From Rhodovastum atsumiense (GTDB taxonomy: Bacteria; Pseudomonadota; Alphaproteobacteria; Acetobacterales; Acetobacteraceae), in assembly GCF_937425535.1 (NCBI RefSeq), contig NZ_OW485601.1:3331501-3395500 (forward strand): a stretch of 64,000 nucleotides of DNA, read 5' to 3'. This document shows, piece by piece, positions 26,701-35,032 of this stretch (its first letter is position 1; every line of letters starts with the position of its first letter). The notes beneath the pieces were generated by a model. It did not search any database, had not been told where the DNA came from, and worked only from the letters and a program-made list of their open reading frames with translations. A program made the position numbers and the translations under genes.

Positions 26701-29700
26701 CTTCCTACTGGGGCGGCTCGCTGCGCGGCACGACGGTGGCGAATGGCGGTGTCGTCTCGGCTTTCTCGGACGGCACGCTGAGCGACACCACGGTGAACCT
26801 GGGCGGCACGCTGGTGGTGTCGTCGGGGGGCGTGGCCAGCGGCAGCACGGTGAACGATGGCGGCGCGGCCTGGGTGCGTGATGGCGGCAGCCTCAGCGAC
26901 ACCGTGGTGACCTCTGGTGGCGGCGTCATGGTGGAGCAGGACGGCACGGCGCTGGGCACGACGGTGTCGGCCGGTGGCTCGCTGGTGGTGTCCAGTGGCG
27001 GCAGCGCGGACGGCAGCGTGCTGGTGGGGGGCGAGGCCTGGGTGCTCTCGGGTGGCCGCACCAGCGGCACCAACGTCAGCGACGGCGGCACCGAATGGGT
27101 TGCGGGTGGCCTGGCGATCGGCACCACGCTGAGCGGCGGCAGCCAGATCGTGGAGGCAGGCGGCACGGCGAGCGGCACCCTGGTGGGCAGCGGCGGCGTG
27201 CTGGATGTCTCGGATGCCGGCACGGCGGTGGGCGCCGCGGTGACCGACGGTGGCACGGCGGCTTCCTACTGGGGCGGCTCGCTGCGCGGCACGACGGTGG
27301 CGAATGGCGGTGTCGTCTCGGCTTTCTCGGACGGCACGCTGAGCGACACCACGGTGAACCTGGGCGGCACGCTGGTGGTGTCGTCGGGGGGCGTGGCCAG
27401 CGGCAGCACGGTGAACGATGGCGGCGCGGCCTGGGTGCGTGATGGCGGCAGCCTCAGCGACACCGTGGTGACCTCTGGTGGCGGCGTCATGGTGGAGCAG
27501 GACGGCACGGCGCTGGGCACGACGGTGTCGGCCGGTGGCTCGCTGGTGGTGTCCAGTGGCGGCAGCGCGGACGGCAGCGTGCTGGTGGGGGGCGAGGCCT
27601 GGGTGCTCTCGGGTGGCCGCACCAGCGGCACCAACGTCAGCGACGGCGGCACCGAATGGGTTGCGGGTGGCCTGGCGATCGGCACCACGCTGAGCGGCGG
27701 CAGCCAGATCGTGGAGGCAGGCGGCACGGCGAGCGGCACCCTGGTGGGCAGCGGCGGCGTGCTGGATGTCTCGGATGCCGGCACGGCGGTGGGCGCCGCG
27801 GTGACCGACGGTGGCACGGCGGCTTCCTACTGGGGCGGCTCGCTGCGCGGCACGACGGTGGCGAATAGCGGTGTCGTCTCGGCTTTCTCGGACGGCACGC
27901 TGAACGGTAGCACGGTGAACCTGGGCGGCACGCTGGTGGTGTCGTCGGGGGGTGTGGCCAGCGGCAGCACGGTGAACGATGGTGGCGCGGCCTGGGTGCG
28001 TGATGGCGGCAGCCTCAGCGACACCGCGGTGACCTCTGGTGGCGGCGTCACGGTGGAGCAGGACGGCACGGCACTGGGCACGACGGTGTCGGCCGGTGGC
28101 TCGCTGGTAGTATCCGGCGGCAGCGCGGACGGCAGCGTGCTGGTGGGGGGCGAGGCCTGGGTGCTCTCGGGTGGCCGCACCAGCGGCACCAGCGTCAGCG
28201 ACGGCGGCACCGAATGGGTTGCGGGCGGTGTGGCGACCGGTACCACGCTGAGCGGCGGCAGCCAGATCGTGGAGGCAGGTGGCACGGCGAGCGGCACCCT
28301 GGTGGGTAGCGGCGGCGTGCTGGATGTCTCGGATGCCAGCACGGCGGTGGGCGCCGCGGTGACCGAGGGTGGCACGGCGGCTTCCTACTGGGGCGGCTCG
28401 CTGCGCGGCACGACGGTGGCGAATGGCGGTGTCGTCTCGGCTTTCTCGGATGGCACGCTGAGCGACACCACGGTGAACCTGGGCGGCACGCTGGTGGTGT
28501 CGTCGGGGGGTGTGGCCAGCGGCAGCACGGTGAACGATGGTGGCGCGGCCTGGGTGCGTGATGGCGGCAGCCTCAGCGACACCGCGGTCACCTCTGGTGG
28601 CGGCGTCACGGTGGAGCAGGACGGCACGGCGCTGGGCACGACAGTGTCGGCGAGTGGCTCGCTGGTGGTGTCCAGTGGCGGCAGTGCGGACGGCAGCGTG
28701 CTGGTGGGGGGCGAGGCCTGGGTGCTCTCGGGTGGCCGCACCAGCGGCACCAGCGTCAGCGACGGCGGCACCGAATGGGTTGCGGGCGGCGTGGCAACCG
28801 GCACCACGCTGAGCGGCGGCAGCCAGATCGTCGAGGCGGGTGGCACGGCGAGCGGCACCCTGGTGGGCAGTGGCGGCGTGCTGGATGTCTCGGATGCTGG
28901 CACGGCGGTGGGCGCCGCGGTGACCGATGGTGGTGTGGCGGCAGCTTACTGGGGCGGCTCGCTGCGCGGCACGACGGTGGCGAATGGCGGTGTCGTCTCG
29001 GCTTTCTCGGATGGCACGCTGAGCGACACCACGGTGAACCTGGGCGGCACGCTGGTGGTGTCGTCGGGGGGCGTGGCCAGCGGCAGCACGGTGAACGATG
29101 GCGGCGCGGCCTGGGTGCGTGATGGCGGCAGCCTCAGCAACACCGCGGTGACCTCTGGTGGTGGCGTCACGGTGGAGCAGGACGGCACGGCAGCGGATAC
29201 CACGGTGTCGGCAGGCGGGTCGCTGGTGGTGTCCAGTGGCGGCAGCGCGGACGTCAGTGTGTTGGTCGGTGGTGAGGCCTGGGTGCTTTCGGGTGGCCGC
29301 ACCAGCGGCACCAGCGTCAGCGACGGTGGCACCGAATGGGTCGAGGGCGGCGTGGCGACCGGCACCACGCTGAGCGGTGGCAGCCAGATCGTGGAGGCGG
29401 GCGGCACGGCGAGCGGCACCCTGGTGGGCAGCGGCGGCGTGCTGGATGTCTCGGATGCCGGCACGGCGGTGGGCGCCACGGTGACCGAGGGTGGCATGGC
29501 GGCGGCCTACTGGGGCGGCACGCTGAACGGCACCACGGTGCGTGATGGTGGCACGCTCACTGTCTGGGCGGATGGACGCGCGGTCGGGACCACGGTGGCC
29601 CTGGGGGGCGTCGAGAGCGTGGGCGGCGGCGGTGTTGCCATCGGTAGCACGATCGCCCGTGGCGGCGTGCTCGAGATCGTCTCGGGGGCCAATCTCAGCG

Positions 29701-31352
29701 AAACTTCCATCTACTCCGGCGGGATCATTGATTTCGACGATCTCGCCTATTCCGCAAACGTTACCGTCAGCTACGATGTCAAGACGCAGGTGCTCAGCGC
29801 CGTGGCCAACGGCGTTGCCGAAACCATCACCCTGTGGAATCCGTCAGGGAATGCCGGCTATCTCACCTTCGCGCTCGCCAGTGACTATGATGGTAGCCTC
29901 AAGGTGACAGTGACATGGGTGGACAGCACGCCGCCAGTGGTGACGGTGGCGCTGGCCAACGACACCGGTGCTTCCGCGACGGACGGACTGACCAACAACG
30001 CGACCCTGACCGGAACCGCGACGGCAGGAGGCACTGTCGTCGTGCGCAATGGCAGCACCGTGCTGGGCAGCACCACGGCCGATGCAGCGGGGCGATGGAG
30101 TTTCACGCCGGTGCTGGCCGATGGCAGCTATGCCCTGACCGTCACGGAAACGGATGCCAGTGGCAATACCGGTGCGGCCACGCTGGCTTTCACGCTGGAT
30201 GCAACAGCCCCGACCGTCACTTTGGGGTTGGTGCATGATACCGGCAGCTCGGCGACGGATGGGGTCACCAGCAACCGGGCCCTGACCGGCACGGCGACAG
30301 CGGGCGCGACTGTCACCCTCCGCAACGGTGACACCGTGCTGGGTACTGCCACTGCGGATGCACAAGGGCGGTGGAGCTTCACGCCGGTCCTTGCCAATGG
30401 CAGCTACAGACTGACCGCGACTGAAACCGACGCTGCTGGCAACACCGGTTCGGCCACACTCGATGTCGTGTTGCAATCCGCGGTACCGCAGGATGTCGAT
30501 GGTGATGGCAGGTCGGATGTCCTGGCGACCGACGCCGATGGCGGCATCGCCCTGTGGCCGCTGGTGAACGGCACGTTCGCGGCGACGCCGTCCTATATCG
30601 GCAGCAATGCGGATGGTTGGGGCTTCCTGGCAACCGGTGACTTCAATGGCGATGGCACCGCCGATGTCCTGGCCAAGCGGGCGGACGGCAGTCTGTCGGT
30701 GTGGGAGATGCGTGACGGAGCGGTCGTCGTGACGCATGCGCTCGGTATGCCGGGCACCGGCACCAGCGTGGCCGCCATCGGCGATATCGACGGCGACGGC
30801 GTGCAGGACATCCTGCTGCAGAGTGGCACCGGCGAGATCACCGCCTGGGAGATGCAGGATGGCCACGTCCGTGCGGTCACCACGGTGGGCCATACCGATG
30901 CGAACTGGAAACTGGCGGCGGCCACGGATCTCGATGCCGACGGCACCGACGACCTGGTCTTCACCAACGCAGATGGCAACGTCGCGGCCTGGGCGGTGAA
31001 GGATGGTGTTGCCATCACCGGCTCGAGCCTTGGCTTGATGGCCGAGGGGTGGCAGTTCGTGGCGGCTGGTGACGTCACCGGTGACGGTACTGCCGACCTG
31101 GTGTTCACGCACAGCAGCGGCACCGTGGCGTTCTGGCAGGTGCAGGGCGGTATCGTCACCGCTGCGGGTGCGATCGGCCAGTATGCCGAAGGCTGGAGCT
31201 TTGCCGGCATCGGTGACTACGATGCCGACGGCACCGCAGATCTCCTGTTCAGTCATGGTTCCGGCGTGGTCGCGGAATGGCGCCTGCAAGGCGGCGTTGC
31301 CGTCGAGGCGAGGGCGTTCGGTACCCTGCCCGCGCATTGGCAGGCGGTCTGA
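23787..31352 (+). CDS. Giant strand-loop-strand repeat adhesin, predicted O-heptosylated
   Basis: A 2521-residue surface protein. Residues 1-375 form a Gly/Thr/Asn-rich beta-helix region (ITNAGTIEGGNG-like turns). Residues about 375-430 have a few RTX-like turns (GGDDVLTN, GEGNDTFN, GGDGNDVI). Residues about 455-1980 are strand-loop-strand repeats of 18-19 residues, the known target of TibC/Aah heptosyltransferases. Two Ig-like domains (STPPVVTVALANDTG..., about 2047-2235) and six FG-GAP/VCBS-like repeats with DxDxDGxxD calcium loops follow. There is no signal peptide and no autotransporter barrel at the end (AHWQAV), so type I secretion or another route is inferred. GAAGG precedes the ATG. 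The TGA stop is shared with an IS target duplication. Confidence 0.92.
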   Translation: MTTTTISSDETRTEGVSLVGGDGLIVENGGTLATSGAAAVAWKGGSGLTTVDIGGEVLASGGRGIDASGTLASGSQISVVVEGAGRLASSDDAIRVKNNFTSGTIEIDNSGSIVSADIDAAGKNVASPASSGQAIDLTAITSTSTTIVIRNQEGGVISAADADAIRPGANTRIINAGTVTALAENGNTSSDGIDFQDTGSGTVTNEATGSIIGARHGITAKTAISVTNSGTIQGQLGSGINLDTTSGVAVIENAPGGLIEGTASGSRDGDGIDVDYLATVINSGTIRAAGVSSDSGTLSEAITIGGGTITNASGGLIVSTQRAITVDDSNGGGAYGATTITNAGTIEGGNGEAISIVGTFGDTLTNSGSIIGGVALAGGDDVLTNTGTISGAVSLGEGNDTFNAGTGSTVGGTIDGGDGNDVINLSGSGTGTLANVTSFESLNVERGDWSLIGAQSYVSGVTIAADAILEIVSGASVTGAITVSGTLSVDGVAVSDTTVSAGGSLVVSSGGSADGSVLVGGEAWVLSGGRTNGTSVSDGGTEWVAGGVATGTTLSGGSQIVEAGGTASGTLVGSGGVLDVSDAGTAVGAAVTDGGTAASYWGGTLNGTTVANGGVVSAFSDGTLNGSTVNLGGTLVVSSGGVASGSTVNDGGAAWVRDGGSLSDTVVTSGGGVMVEQDGTALGTTVSAGGSLVVSSGGSADGSVLVGGEAWVLSGGRTSGTNVSDGGTEWVAGGVAIGTTLSDGSQIVEAGGTASGTLVGSGGVLDVSDAGTAVGAAVTDGGTAASYWGGSLRGTTVANGGVVSAFSDGTLSDTTVNLGGTLVVSSGGVASGSTVNDGGAAWVRDGGSLSDTVVTSGGGVMVEQDGTALGTTVSAGGSLVVSSGGSADGSVLVGGEAWVLSGGRTSGTNVSDGGTEWVAGGLAIGTTLSGGSQIVEAGGTASGTLVGSGGVLDVSDAGTAVGAAVTDGGTAASYWGGSLRGTTVANGGVVSAFSDGTLSDTTVNLGGTLVVSSGGVASGSTVNDGGAAWVRDGGSLSDTVVTSGGGVMVEQDGTALGTTVSAGGSLVVSSGGSADGSVLVGGEAWVLSGGRTSGTNVSDGGTEWVAGGLAIGTTLSGGSQIVEAGGTASGTLVGSGGVLDVSDAGTAVGAAVTDGGTAASYWGGSLRGTTVANGGVVSAFSDGTLSDTTVNLGGTLVVSSGGVASGSTVNDGGAAWVRDGGSLSDTVVTSGGGVMVEQDGTALGTTVSAGGSLVVSSGGSADGSVLVGGEAWVLSGGRTSGTNVSDGGTEWVAGGLAIGTTLSGGSQIVEAGGTASGTLVGSGGVLDVSDAGTAVGAAVTDGGTAASYWGGSLRGTTVANSGVVSAFSDGTLNGSTVNLGGTLVVSSGGVASGSTVNDGGAAWVRDGGSLSDTAVTSGGGVTVEQDGTALGTTVSAGGSLVVSGGSADGSVLVGGEAWVLSGGRTSGTSVSDGGTEWVAGGVATGTTLSGGSQIVEAGGTASGTLVGSGGVLDVSDASTAVGAAVTEGGTAASYWGGSLRGTTVANGGVVSAFSDGTLSDTTVNLGGTLVVSSGGVASGSTVNDGGAAWVRDGGSLSDTAVTSGGGVTVEQDGTALGTTVSASGSLVVSSGGSADGSVLVGGEAWVLSGGRTSGTSVSDGGTEWVAGGVATGTTLSGGSQIVEAGGTASGTLVGSGGVLDVSDAGTAVGAAVTDGGVAAAYWGGSLRGTTVANGGVVSAFSDGTLSDTTVNLGGTLVVSSGGVASGSTVNDGGAAWVRDGGSLSNTAVTSGGGVTVEQDGTAADTTVSAGGSLVVSSGGSADVSVLVGGEAWVLSGGRTSGTSVSDGGTEWVEGGVATGTTLSGGSQIVEAGGTASGTLVGSGGVLDVSDAGTAVGATVTEGGMAAAYWGGTLNGTTVRDGGTLTVWADGRAVGTTVALGGVESVGGGGVAIGSTIARGGVLEIVSGANLSETSIYSGGIIDFDDLAYSANVTVSYDVKTQVLSAVANGVAETITLWNPSGNAGYLTFALASDYDGSLKVTVTWVDSTPPVVTVALANDTGASATDGLTNNATLTGTATAGGTVVVRNGSTVLGSTTADAAGRWSFTPVLADGSYALTVTETDASGNTGAATLAFTLDATAPTVTLGLVHDTGSSATDGVTSNRALTGTATAGATVTLRNGDTVLGTATADAQGRWSFTPVLANGSYRLTATETDAAGNTGSATLDVVLQSAVPQDVDGDGRSDVLATDADGGIALWPLVNGTFAATPSYIGSNADGWGFLATGDFNGDGTADVLAKRADGSLSVWEMRDGAVVVTHALGMPGTGTSVAAIGDIDGDGVQDILLQSGTGEITAWEMQDGHVRAVTTVGHTDANWKLAAATDLDADGTDDLVFTNADGNVAAWAVKDGVAITGSSLGLMAEGWQFVAAGDVTGDGTADLVFTHSSGTVAFWQVQGGIVTAAGAIGQYAEGWSFAGIGDYDADGTADLLFSHGSGVVAEWRLQGGVAVEARAFGTLPAHWQAV
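25281..29545 (+). repeat. Tandem 561-bp units within the adhesin gene
   Basis: The same landmark (GTGTCGGC, encoding VSAGG) recurs at 25281, 25842, 26403, 26964, 27525, 28086, 28644 and 29205: spacing 561 bp throughout except one 558-bp unit that lost a Ser codon. Each unit encodes 187 residues, made of ten strand-loop-strand repeats (seven of 19 and three of 18 residues). The DNA from 26403 to about 27866 appears identical from unit to unit on reading, while outer units carry scattered substitutions. This suggests recent amplification or gene conversion in the middle. Confidence 0.95.
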
Positions 31353-32275
31353 GAGTCTGTCTCTGAACTCATGCGGAACGAGCGAGCCGCCGGGTGAGGA
31401 GCATGACGGAGGCGGCGTAGAGGAAGGCGGTAGCCGAGGCGATGGTGGCCTCGAAGTCTCGGGCGAGACGGCGGTTTCGGCCGAGCCACGCGAAGCACCT
31501 TTCAACCACCCAGCGCCTTGGGTGAACGGCGAAGCCGACCTGACCGGCGGGCTTGCGGACGATCTCGATGGCGATGCACGTCGCGGCAGCCACACGCTCG
31601 GCGGCGTAGGCGGCATCGGCAAAGACACGCTCGATGAACGGGAAGCTGGCGCGCGACGCCTTGAGCACAGGCGGTGCGCCGTCGCGGTCCTGCACGCTGG
31701 CCGGGGTTACTTGGCCGACCAGCGGGCGTCCATCAGTGTCCACCAGAAGGTGGCGCTTGCGCCCGTTGATCTTCTTGCCTGCGTCGTAGCCGCGCGGGCC
31801 ACCTGCCTCGGTGGTCTTGACGCTCTGGCTGTCAATCACTGCCGCCGAAGGGCTGGCCTCGCGACCGGCACGCTCACGGTCGGCCATGACGAGGTGGTGG
31901 TTGATCACCTCAAACACGCCCCGGTCGCGCCAGCGGGCAAACCAGCCATAGACCGTCTGGTGCGGCGGGAAGCAAGGCGGCAGCATCCGCCACGGAATGC
32001 CGCCGCGGAGCACGTAGAAGACCGCATCTATAATGTCGCGCAGCGGCCATTCCGGTGTGCGGCCCCGTGGTGAAGGGGGCGGCAATAGCGGCCTCAGCAC
32101 GGCCCACTCGGCATCGGTGGTGTCGCTGGCGAAGCGCAGGCCATCGCGTCTATGTTGGGCGCGGGTGGTCGGGGTCCACATCAGGTGTCCATCCAACTCG
32201 GTCTCGACAACCTGTTGGAATCATACCTAACCCGGCCATCCAACCCCCATTCCGCATCCGTTCAGAGACAGCCTC
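31353..32275 (-). mobile_element. Intact IS5-family insertion sequence (923 bp)
   Basis: The ends are 16-bp inverted repeats with one mismatch, GAGTCTGTCTCTGAAC at 31353-31368 and the complement of GAGGCTGTCTCTGAAC at 32260-32275. The similarity extends inward (ATGCGGAA on both sides). The flanking direct repeat TGA at 31350-31352 and 32276-32278 is a 3-bp TNA target duplication, typical of the IS1031/IS427 side of the IS5 family. The left copy is the stop codon of the adhesin gene. One uninterrupted transposase gene is inside, so the element looks functional. Confidence 0.95.
31369..32181 (-). CDS. IS5-family DDE transposase
   Basis: About 270 residues starting MWTPTTRAQHRRDGLRFASD, the usual N-terminus of this transposase group; an ATG 5 codons earlier (32196) is also open. 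The helix-turn-helix part has the WAVLRPLLPPP and VFYVLRGGIPWRMLP motifs. The catalytic triad is complete: D in AVIDSQSVKTTE, D in VFADAAYA and E in RRWVVERCFAWLGRNRRL. Many relatives need a frameshift to join two frames; this one is a single frame. It lies 1 bp inside the left inverted repeat. Confidence 0.95.
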   Translation of the reverse strand: MWTPTTRAQHRRDGLRFASDTTDAEWAVLRPLLPPPSPRGRTPEWPLRDIIDAVFYVLRGGIPWRMLPPCFPPHQTVYGWFARWRDRGVFEVINHHLVMADRERAGREASPSAAVIDSQSVKTTEAGGPRGYDAGKKINGRKRHLLVDTDGRPLVGQVTPASVQDRDGAPPVLKASRASFPFIERVFADAAYAAERVAAATCIAIEIVRKPAGQVGFAVHPRRWVVERCFAWLGRNRRLARDFEATIASATAFLYAASVMLLTRRLARSA

Positions 32276-32278
32276 TGA

Positions 32279-32659
32279 GGCGGACCCGCCGGGTCAGGGC
32301 ACGGTGGATGTGCTCCGGCGCCGGGCCCGGCGGAGATAGTCGTGCGGTGTGCCGCCTGGCGGCAGGTCCTTCGGGATCGCCCGCCACCGGCAGCCGGTGG
32401 CGACGATGTCCATCGGCCTGTTGACGCTATTCCCGCAAATTCACAGGACAATCGGATATTTGGCACCGTCCTGCCTGCCAGGCAGGATCAGAGGGACCAC
32501 AAGGGCCAATTCCTGGTTGGTCAGGTTGCTTGCATGTCGCGGCCGGCTACGGCCACGCCGCGCCCGGCTTTCCTTCGCCCAAAGCCCCGCAAGATGTCAG
32601 GCCGTTCATGGAATTCAAACCCTCCCCGGACAGACACCGGCGGGGGGCGTCCGGCCGGT
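32279..32659. other. Gene-free region between the IS and the esterase gene
   Basis: I see no supportable gene here. It is the original downstream flank of the adhesin gene. It contains several GC-rich hairpins, including 32382-32402 (CGCCACCGG / CCGGTGGCG) and the 19-bp palindrome 32469-32487 (TCCTGCCTG / CAGGCAGGA), which could end transcription from either side. Confidence 0.6.
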
Positions 32660-33538
32660 TCAGCGCCCCGCCATGTGCTGCGTCGGGACAGGTCCGTCGC
32701 CGGCGGGCAGGACCGGCCGGCTCAACCGCTGGAAGACGAAGTCCAGCGCTTGTGGCAGCAATTCCCGCCATAGCACGAAATCATGATGCCCGGGCAGGAT
32801 ATGCAGGCTGGCCGGCCAGTCATGCTCGCGCCAGAGCCTGAACAGGGTGGCGGCGTGGCGGGCGATGTGCAACTCGTCCTCGGCGCCCGCGGCGATGAAC
32901 AGCGGCACCGAGAGGTTGCGGGCGGCATAGGTGGTGATCAGGGAGGGATAGTTGAAATTCTGCCAGAGCGTCGGATCGAAGGCGCCCGCGCGCTGGAACA
33001 CGGCCGCCTTGCGGCTGGCGGACTGCAGGGGCGGTTCGGGAACATAGATGGCGGGGCTGAGCAGCGCCGCCGCGGCGAAGCGATCGGGATATTTCAGCAC
33101 GAAGCGCAGCGCGCCGTACCCGCCCATGGACTCGCCCGCGATTGCGCGTCCCTCGCGCGCGGCGATGGTGCGGAAACGGGCGGCGATGCGCGTGAGCAGA
33201 TCCTCAACCAGGGCGGTCTCGACCCGTTCCCCGCGGTCGAGGTACCAGCTTCCCCGTGCGTATGGCATCACGATCAGGCATGGTGGAATCCTGCCCGTGG
33301 CGATCATGGCATCGGCGATGCGGCCGACCTGCCCCTGCGTGACCCATTCCTGCTCGTCCTGGTTGGCGCCATGCAGCAGATAGAGTACCGGATAAGAGAG
33401 GCGGCTGGTTTCGTAACCGGTCGGAAGATAGACGTTGTATGCCCATTCCCGACCGAGCGTGGCCGAGGTGAACCGTTCCGTCACGACGCTGCCGGCGCGT
33501 GCGGCGGCGACCAGGGACAGCAGGATGAGCAGTGCCAT
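32660..33538 (-). CDS. Secreted putative esterase (Esterase D / antigen 85-like alpha/beta hydrolase)
   Basis: About 292 residues with a short signal peptide (ALLILLSLVAAARA-GSVV). The alpha/beta hydrolase signs are YNVYLPTGYETSRLSYPVLYLLHGANQDEQEW, the nucleophile elbow GESMGGYGALRF, an acid in the AAGAEDELHIARH segment and a C-terminal His in LHILPGHHDFVLW. This group includes tributyrin esterases and S-formylglutathione hydrolases, and the true substrate is open. The frame is open up to 33754, but a start at 33538 places the signal peptide at the N-terminus. It is divergent from the OpgC gene; an acyl-sugar substrate would suit that neighbour, but this is inference. Confidence 0.82.
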   Translation of the reverse strand: MALLILLSLVAAARAGSVVTERFTSATLGREWAYNVYLPTGYETSRLSYPVLYLLHGANQDEQEWVTQGQVGRIADAMIATGRIPPCLIVMPYARGSWYLDRGERVETALVEDLLTRIAARFRTIAAREGRAIAGESMGGYGALRFVLKYPDRFAAAALLSPAIYVPEPPLQSASRKAAVFQRAGAFDPTLWQNFNYPSLITTYAARNLSVPLFIAAGAEDELHIARHAATLFRLWREHDWPASLHILPGHHDFVLWRELLPQALDFVFQRLSRPVLPAGDGPVPTQHMAGR

Positions 33539-33778
33539 GCCGCCGCGCCGAAGGCCATTGCGAATGATCGGACGGCGTGAACGCGCGGCGCAGACAGCCC
33601 CTTGCCTCAACCAAGGCCTCCCGTTGGGGCCGGCGGGAGATGCGACATCGTTCCGCCGGAATGACGCGGCATCCGTCCGATACGGCGATGCCAACAGCCT
33701 CTGTAACGTGACGGATGCGGCCCGCTGCCGCAAGCCTTCGATGCGATGTGCCATGATCAGTCGGACAGCGTGATCCGG

Positions 33779-35032
33779 ATGACACGATTTGCCCGTTCCC
33801 CCGGCGACGGCCGGGTCCGTCCTGCCCGGGAAGGGCAGGGGAGGTCAGGGGGCGGCCGGGCTGACCCGGCGCCCGCCGGCGCGTCCCGGCGCGGCTCCGG
33901 CGAGCGGGACTACCGGCTCGATTTCTTCCGCGGGCTGGCGCTGGTCTTCATCTTCATGGACCACATCCCCGACAACATCCCAAGCTATTTCACCCTGCGG
34001 TCCTTCGCGCTGTCCGACGCGGCGGAGGTCTTCATCTTCATCTCCGGCTACACCGCGGCCCTGGTGTATGGCCGGGCGCTGATGCGCGAGGGCGCGCTGA
34101 TGGCCGGGGCGCATGTCTGGCGGCGCACCTGGCAGCTCTATGTCGCGCATCTGTGCATGTTCATGCTGTTCAATGCGCAGGTTTCCTTCACGTTACAGCA
34201 TTTCAACAATCCCCTGTTCGCCGAGGAACTGGGGATCGGTGCCTATCTGGACCAGCCGGAGGAGGCGATCCTGCGGGTGCTGCTGCTGCAGTTGCAGCCT
34301 TCCTTCCTGAACATCCTGCCGCTGTACATCGCGCTGCTGGCGGCCTTTCCGCTGGTGCTGGTGGCGCTGCGCGCGCATCCGCTGCTGGCATTGCTGCCCT
34401 CGGCCGCGCTGTGGGCGGTGGTGCAGGTGTGGGATGTGAACCTGCCGGGCTATCCGGAGGCCCGGGAATGGTATTTCAACCCGCTGGCCTGGCAGTTCCT
34501 GTTCGTCATCGCCGCGACCTTCGGCTTCCGGCGGGCGCTGGGCCAGGAGCCGGTGCGCTGGCCGCGATGGCTGCTGCCGGCCGCCGCGGGATTCCTGGTC
34601 GTGGGCGGCGTCGTGCAGATGGCGACGATGCTGCATGCGATCCTGGGCGCCCCCACGGGATTCCTGGTCCTGCCGCTCTGGGCGGTGGACAAGACGCCGC
34701 TGCCACCGTTGCGATTGATCAGCATGCTGGCGCTGGCTTATCTGGTCGCCATGCTGGTGCCGCGCGACAGCCGTTTCATGATCTCACGCCCGGGTTGGCT
34801 GCTGGTCCTGTGCGGGCAGCAATCGCTCTATGTGTTCTGCCTGAGCATCCTGCTCTCGGTGCTCGGCAACATGGTGCTGACCATGTTCGGCGGCCGGCTG
34901 GGGCTGCAGATCCTGGTGAACCTGGCGGGGATCGTGGCGCTGATCGGCTTCGGCCTGCTGCTCTCCTGGTATTCCGGCGGCGGCCGCCTGCCGGTGCGGC
35001 CCCGGCCGCCACCGGCAGGGGGGGCGGCATGA
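33779..35032 (+). CDS. OpgC-type integral membrane acyltransferase
   Basis: About 417 residues. A Pro/Gly/Arg-rich cytoplasmic start is followed at about residue 45 by RDYRLDFFRGLALVFIFMDHIP, the OpgC/acyltransferase-3 signature with catalytic-type His-Ile-Pro context. About ten membrane helices follow, with FALSDAAEVFIFISGYTAALVYGR as second conserved block. OpgC proteins add succinyl or other acyl groups to periplasmic glucans; no glucan synthase (opgGH) is present in the window. The start is uncertain: ATG 33779, or 33746 eleven codons earlier. The stop overlaps the next gene (ATGA). Confidence 0.88.
   Translation: MTRFARSPGDGRVRPAREGQGRSGGGRADPAPAGASRRGSGERDYRLDFFRGLALVFIFMDHIPDNIPSYFTLRSFALSDAAEVFIFISGYTAALVYGRALMREGALMAGAHVWRRTWQLYVAHLCMFMLFNAQVSFTLQHFNNPLFAEELGIGAYLDQPEEAILRVLLLQLQPSFLNILPLYIALLAAFPLVLVALRAHPLLALLPSAALWAVVQVWDVNLPGYPEAREWYFNPLAWQFLFVIAATFGFRRALGQEPVRWPRWLLPAAAGFLVVGGVVQMATMLHAILGAPTGFLVLPLWAVDKTPLPPLRLISMLALAYLVAMLVPRDSRFMISRPGWLLVLCGQQSLYVFCLSILLSVLGNMVLTMFGGRLGLQILVNLAGIVALIGFGLLLSWYSGGGRLPVRPRPPPAGGAA

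Noticed and set aside
25154-29497. Series of nearly identical 183-codon minus-strand frames in the adhesin repeats
   Set aside because: They repeat only because the underlying 561-bp units repeat; Pro/Ser/Thr-rich reverse translation of the adhesin, not a gene family.
25281-29545. Tandem repeat considered as a CRISPR-like array
   Set aside because: Units are 561 bp, fully coding and without unique spacers.
30478-31352. Adhesin C-terminus considered as an autotransporter beta-barrel
   Set aside because: It reads as FG-GAP/VCBS-like calcium-loop repeats; no amphipathic strand series and no terminal Phe/Trp as in barrels.
29844-31628. 594-codon minus-strand frame running from inside the IS into the adhesin
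   Set aside because: Antisense shadow crossing an IS boundary; no family motifs, and it would not survive as a gene across the insertion.
32279-32659. Short frames on both strands between the IS and the esterase
   Set aside because: No ribosome site, no family signal and strong overlap of frames with hairpins.
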